Assembly (NCBI GenBank): GCA_029641185.1
Contig: JAPWGK010000018.1
Span: forward strand, 1 to 64,000
Direction of reading: 5' to 3'
Length of the DNA: 64,000 nucleotides
From: Pseudofabraea citricarpa
Lineage: Eukaryota > Ascomycota > Leotiomycetes > Helotiales > Dermateaceae
The number at the start of each line of letters is the position of its first letter. The stretch's first letter is position 1. The position numbers and the translations under genes were made by a program. The notes beneath the pieces were generated by a model, which saw only the letters and a list, made by a program, of their open reading frames with translations, had not been told where the DNA came from and made no database searches. Positions 61,686 through 64,000 of this stretch are shown here, one piece after another.

Positions 61686-62771
61686 ACGAAAAGCGAGTCA
61701 TTCTACACCCCATTTCCGACGCATTCCCTGAATTTGCTCGATGTGGATAATATTTTATACGCGACTATTCCCTGTTCGCCCCAAAACTCATGAATGTCTT
61801 TTTTTATTTTAGCGATTGCATAGATTCCCGTGATTCCCATTCCGCTCTTGTGGTTCTTACTTTTCACCCAGCGATCCATTGTCATAAAGGATGACCTCAG
61901 ATACCATGGCACAGGTCGTTTCTCGCATCTGGTTGCATGTTCACCTCTGAACAGCATCGACCAGTCACGTTGCATCGCATTTTCAGGGCGTTTCGGACCT
62001 AGTTTTGTTTTGTGTTTGTTTTTTTCTTGTGTTTTGTTCTAGAGGCGATCCCATGATGAGGATGGGCGGAGATAGGCGCATACGCTTTTTCGAAGCGACA
62101 GGAGGGGTAGCATAGAGAGAGAAAGAGAGAGATGTGGTGATTTGTATACAATAGCATTCCGTGCGCTAAGGGAAGTAGCCCTTGGATGGCGAACAAGCAC
62201 CTAATTACTAGACTATCTAAGCATATAGATGTCTATAAAAAATGGAAAATCATAGAAGACGGCCTGGGGCCTCCCATGCACGCGAGCTTTCCTTCGTTAC
62301 GATAATAGCGATGATCATAGCAATAATAGCCACGCGAAGAACGTAATACGTACTACAACGTTCCTCTGCTCTCCCTACCGGCGATCTTCGGTATAAAATC
62401 ATCTGGATAGAGGTTTTGGATATTTTAATCGCGTGGATCCCTAGAAATTTATACGTGTTATTATTATTGGACATTCGCGAGTTACAAAGACGAATTGAGA
62501 TAGCCCTCGTTCCCCGCACTTATATACTGGATTATTGAAAGCCGCACCCCACATCTCCGTCTCCAGTCGAGGCCAAGGCCCCGCATTGTGCTGAAGGCCC
62601 CACTGGTTGATGTGCGATAGTAGGCCCTCCTATGCGCCTTCCCCGCGCGCACCCAACCCGTCATCTAGTATGCCAGCATAGCCAGCGTTTCATATTTCAG
62701 TACAAATACTGCACTCCTGCACTGTGTTATCTTGTCCGCAAAGACAGCACCTCCACTTGGTATCAGCAATC
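61686..62771. other. Intergenic region, flbA / MFS transporter
   Basis: About 1.1 kb with only short ORFs lacking features. The first part is the 3' flank of flbA (T-rich around 61,797-61,812 and 62,010-62,040) and the last 300 bp should contain the promoter of the downstream transporter. Confidence 0.55.
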
Positions 62772-64000
62772 ATGGATGAGCCATTGAAGATCGAGCAACC
62801 ACAGCGTCGTCTGGTGCGCAGGCAAGTCGTCCCAGTACCTGGTCGCTTAAGTTACACCCCCAATTAACCACCGCGCACAGCCACGCCCACGAGGAGGATA
62901 TTCCTGGGACGGTCAATCTCAAAGCGAGCGGTAAGCTTCCTGGAAAGTCTGACGTCCTCGTTGCTACGTATTAATGTGTCAAAAGAGGGAGATGACACGG
63001 CCTACGGCCAGGCTCTCTTCCCAATTCCTGCGGATGACCCAAATGACCCGCTCTTGGTATGTCGTTGGTCACGACGGGAGAACCCACGTCCACGCTAATG
63101 AGCCTGGACAACAGTGGCCAGATTACAAGAAGACAATGATACTGATTATCGTATCCCTCTACTCCTTTCTGGGGAACTCGGCTTTGCTGGGGCCGTCGGT
63201 GTATATTGGAATCTATGCAGCCGAATTCGGCATCTCACCAACAAAGGCATCGGGATTGATCTCTTATCCCAATTTAGCATTTGGATTTGGTCAGCCTTTC
63301 TCCACTCTGACTTGGTCTCCGCTGCACATCACACTAAGTAACCTTTACAGGCTCCTTGCTCCTTGTTCCTCTCTACCTGAAGATTGGCAGACGGCCGGTG
63401 ATGCTGGGCTCTCTTGTCTGTGTGAGTTCTGCCTATTCTCCTATTTTCGCCAGTGCAGTCGGCTAAATACCGACAGTTTCTGGCAGGGCTCATAGCCTCA
63501 TCGCAAGCGACTACTTTCAGCGGGTTGATGATTGCCCGGGTGTTTCATGCCTTCGGTTCGGGGGTATGTGAAGCCCTCCCAGTGCAACTAGTAAATGACA
63601 TATTCTTCCTGCATGAGCGCGGGAAGCGGATCGGGTATTATACCGGTAAGCTCAAGAGTGCGCACCTTGGAAGGGTATGCTGCTAATTCTTCCCGGGTTA
63701 GTTTGCTTGTGCCTTGGTGCAACAGGTCCTCTCTATGCAGGCTATATGCTGGCTGGAGGTTACTCGTGGCGTTTATTCTTTTATGTTGAGATTGCCTTTG
63801 CAGGTGCATTGCTTCTCCTCGCATTTGTCTTCGTTGAGGAAAGCACATACCATAGAATTCCTTCGACGGCAGATATTGCCTCTGGAAATTCGCTGGAATC
63901 AAAAGATAGCCATGTGCAAAACCTGGAACGACTCCCAAGCATACCACCCCGAAAGTCCTTCATAAGCACCCTGAAACCATGGGGCAAAATCGACAAGGAA
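62772..64000 (+). CDS. MFS transporter, DHA1-like, 5' part (runs off the window)
   Basis: N-terminal part of a multi-exon drug/H+ antiporter-like permease. Exons: 62,772-62,821, 62,881-62,930, 62,986-63,056, 63,115-63,289, 63,351-63,421, 63,477-63,645 and 63,726 to beyond 64,000. The leader contains DIPGTVNL and YGQALFPIPADDPNDPL, followed by WPDYKKTM and TM1, a pattern typical of a fungal DHA1 subgroup. LKIGRRPVMLGSL is the loop 2-3 signature, then ARVFHAFGSGVCEALPVQLVNDIFFLHERGKR and the TM5-6 region GYMLAGGYSWRLFFYVEI. All frames join cleanly. The first intron appears to start with GC (AG|GCAAGT), the known minor donor class. The substrate is unknown; the second half lies outside the window. 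Confidence 0.85.

Noticed and set aside
1..64000. tRNA, rRNA or CRISPR features
   Set aside because: I looked for cloverleaf-like and array-like patterns and found none I could support; CRISPR is not expected in a fungus.

Overview
This is genomic DNA of a filamentous ascomycete (Pezizomycotina). The evidence is fungal-style genes with short 46-170 nt GT-AG introns, a Zn2Cys6 regulator, an Ecm33-type GPI wall protein, an FlbA-type RGS protein, and a 26 kb AT-rich block with the mark of repeat-induced point mutation (RIP). In that block CpA and TpG are almost absent while TpA dominates. I did not assign a species.

Layout. (1) Bases 1 to about 26,075 are transposon remains with no open coding sequence. 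They include a Gypsy-like gag ghost (minus strand, left edge), several Ty1/Copia copies, and an inverted repeat of about 14.6 kb with two arms of about 6.87 kb around a 0.83 kb centre. (2) 26,969-31,491 (minus) is an ABCC-type ABC transporter pseudogene beside the RIP block, with a nonsense codon, a frameshift and two deletions. (3) 31,797-35,954 holds three NAD(P)-dependent oxidoreductase genes that look intact: two SDRs and one extended-SDR/epimerase-like protein. A ~130 bp tandem duplication lies upstream of the third. (4) 36,539-37,760 is an Ecm33-like GPI protein, followed by a frameshifted LD-carboxypeptidase (S66) pseudogene at 38,198-39,270. (5) 39,533-51,005 looks like a small catabolic cluster: an ACS-family MFS permease, an alpha/beta hydrolase, a Zn2Cys6 transcription factor and a fused HyuA-HyuB 5-oxoprolinase/hydantoinase-type enzyme. 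They sit as two divergent pairs, with TGATAA sites in both shared promoters. (6) 51,338-52,659 is Cdc73 of the Paf1 complex. (7) 52,660-59,265 is a 6.6 kb gene-free stretch whose right two-thirds are packed with microsatellites and lead into flbA. (8) 59,266-61,685 is flbA (two DEP regions plus RGS). (9) 62,772 to the right edge is a partial MFS transporter with a probable GC-AG first intron.

How the genes work together. The clearest functional grouping is region 5. The permease would import a small acid or amide, the hydrolase would cleave it, and the ATP-dependent oxoprolinase-type enzyme would open a lactam or imide ring, under a local Zn2Cys6 regulator and perhaps nitrogen control by GATA factors. 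This is inference from gene families and arrangement. Exon structures were built by hand; the summed coding length is a multiple of three for every multi-exon gene called intact.
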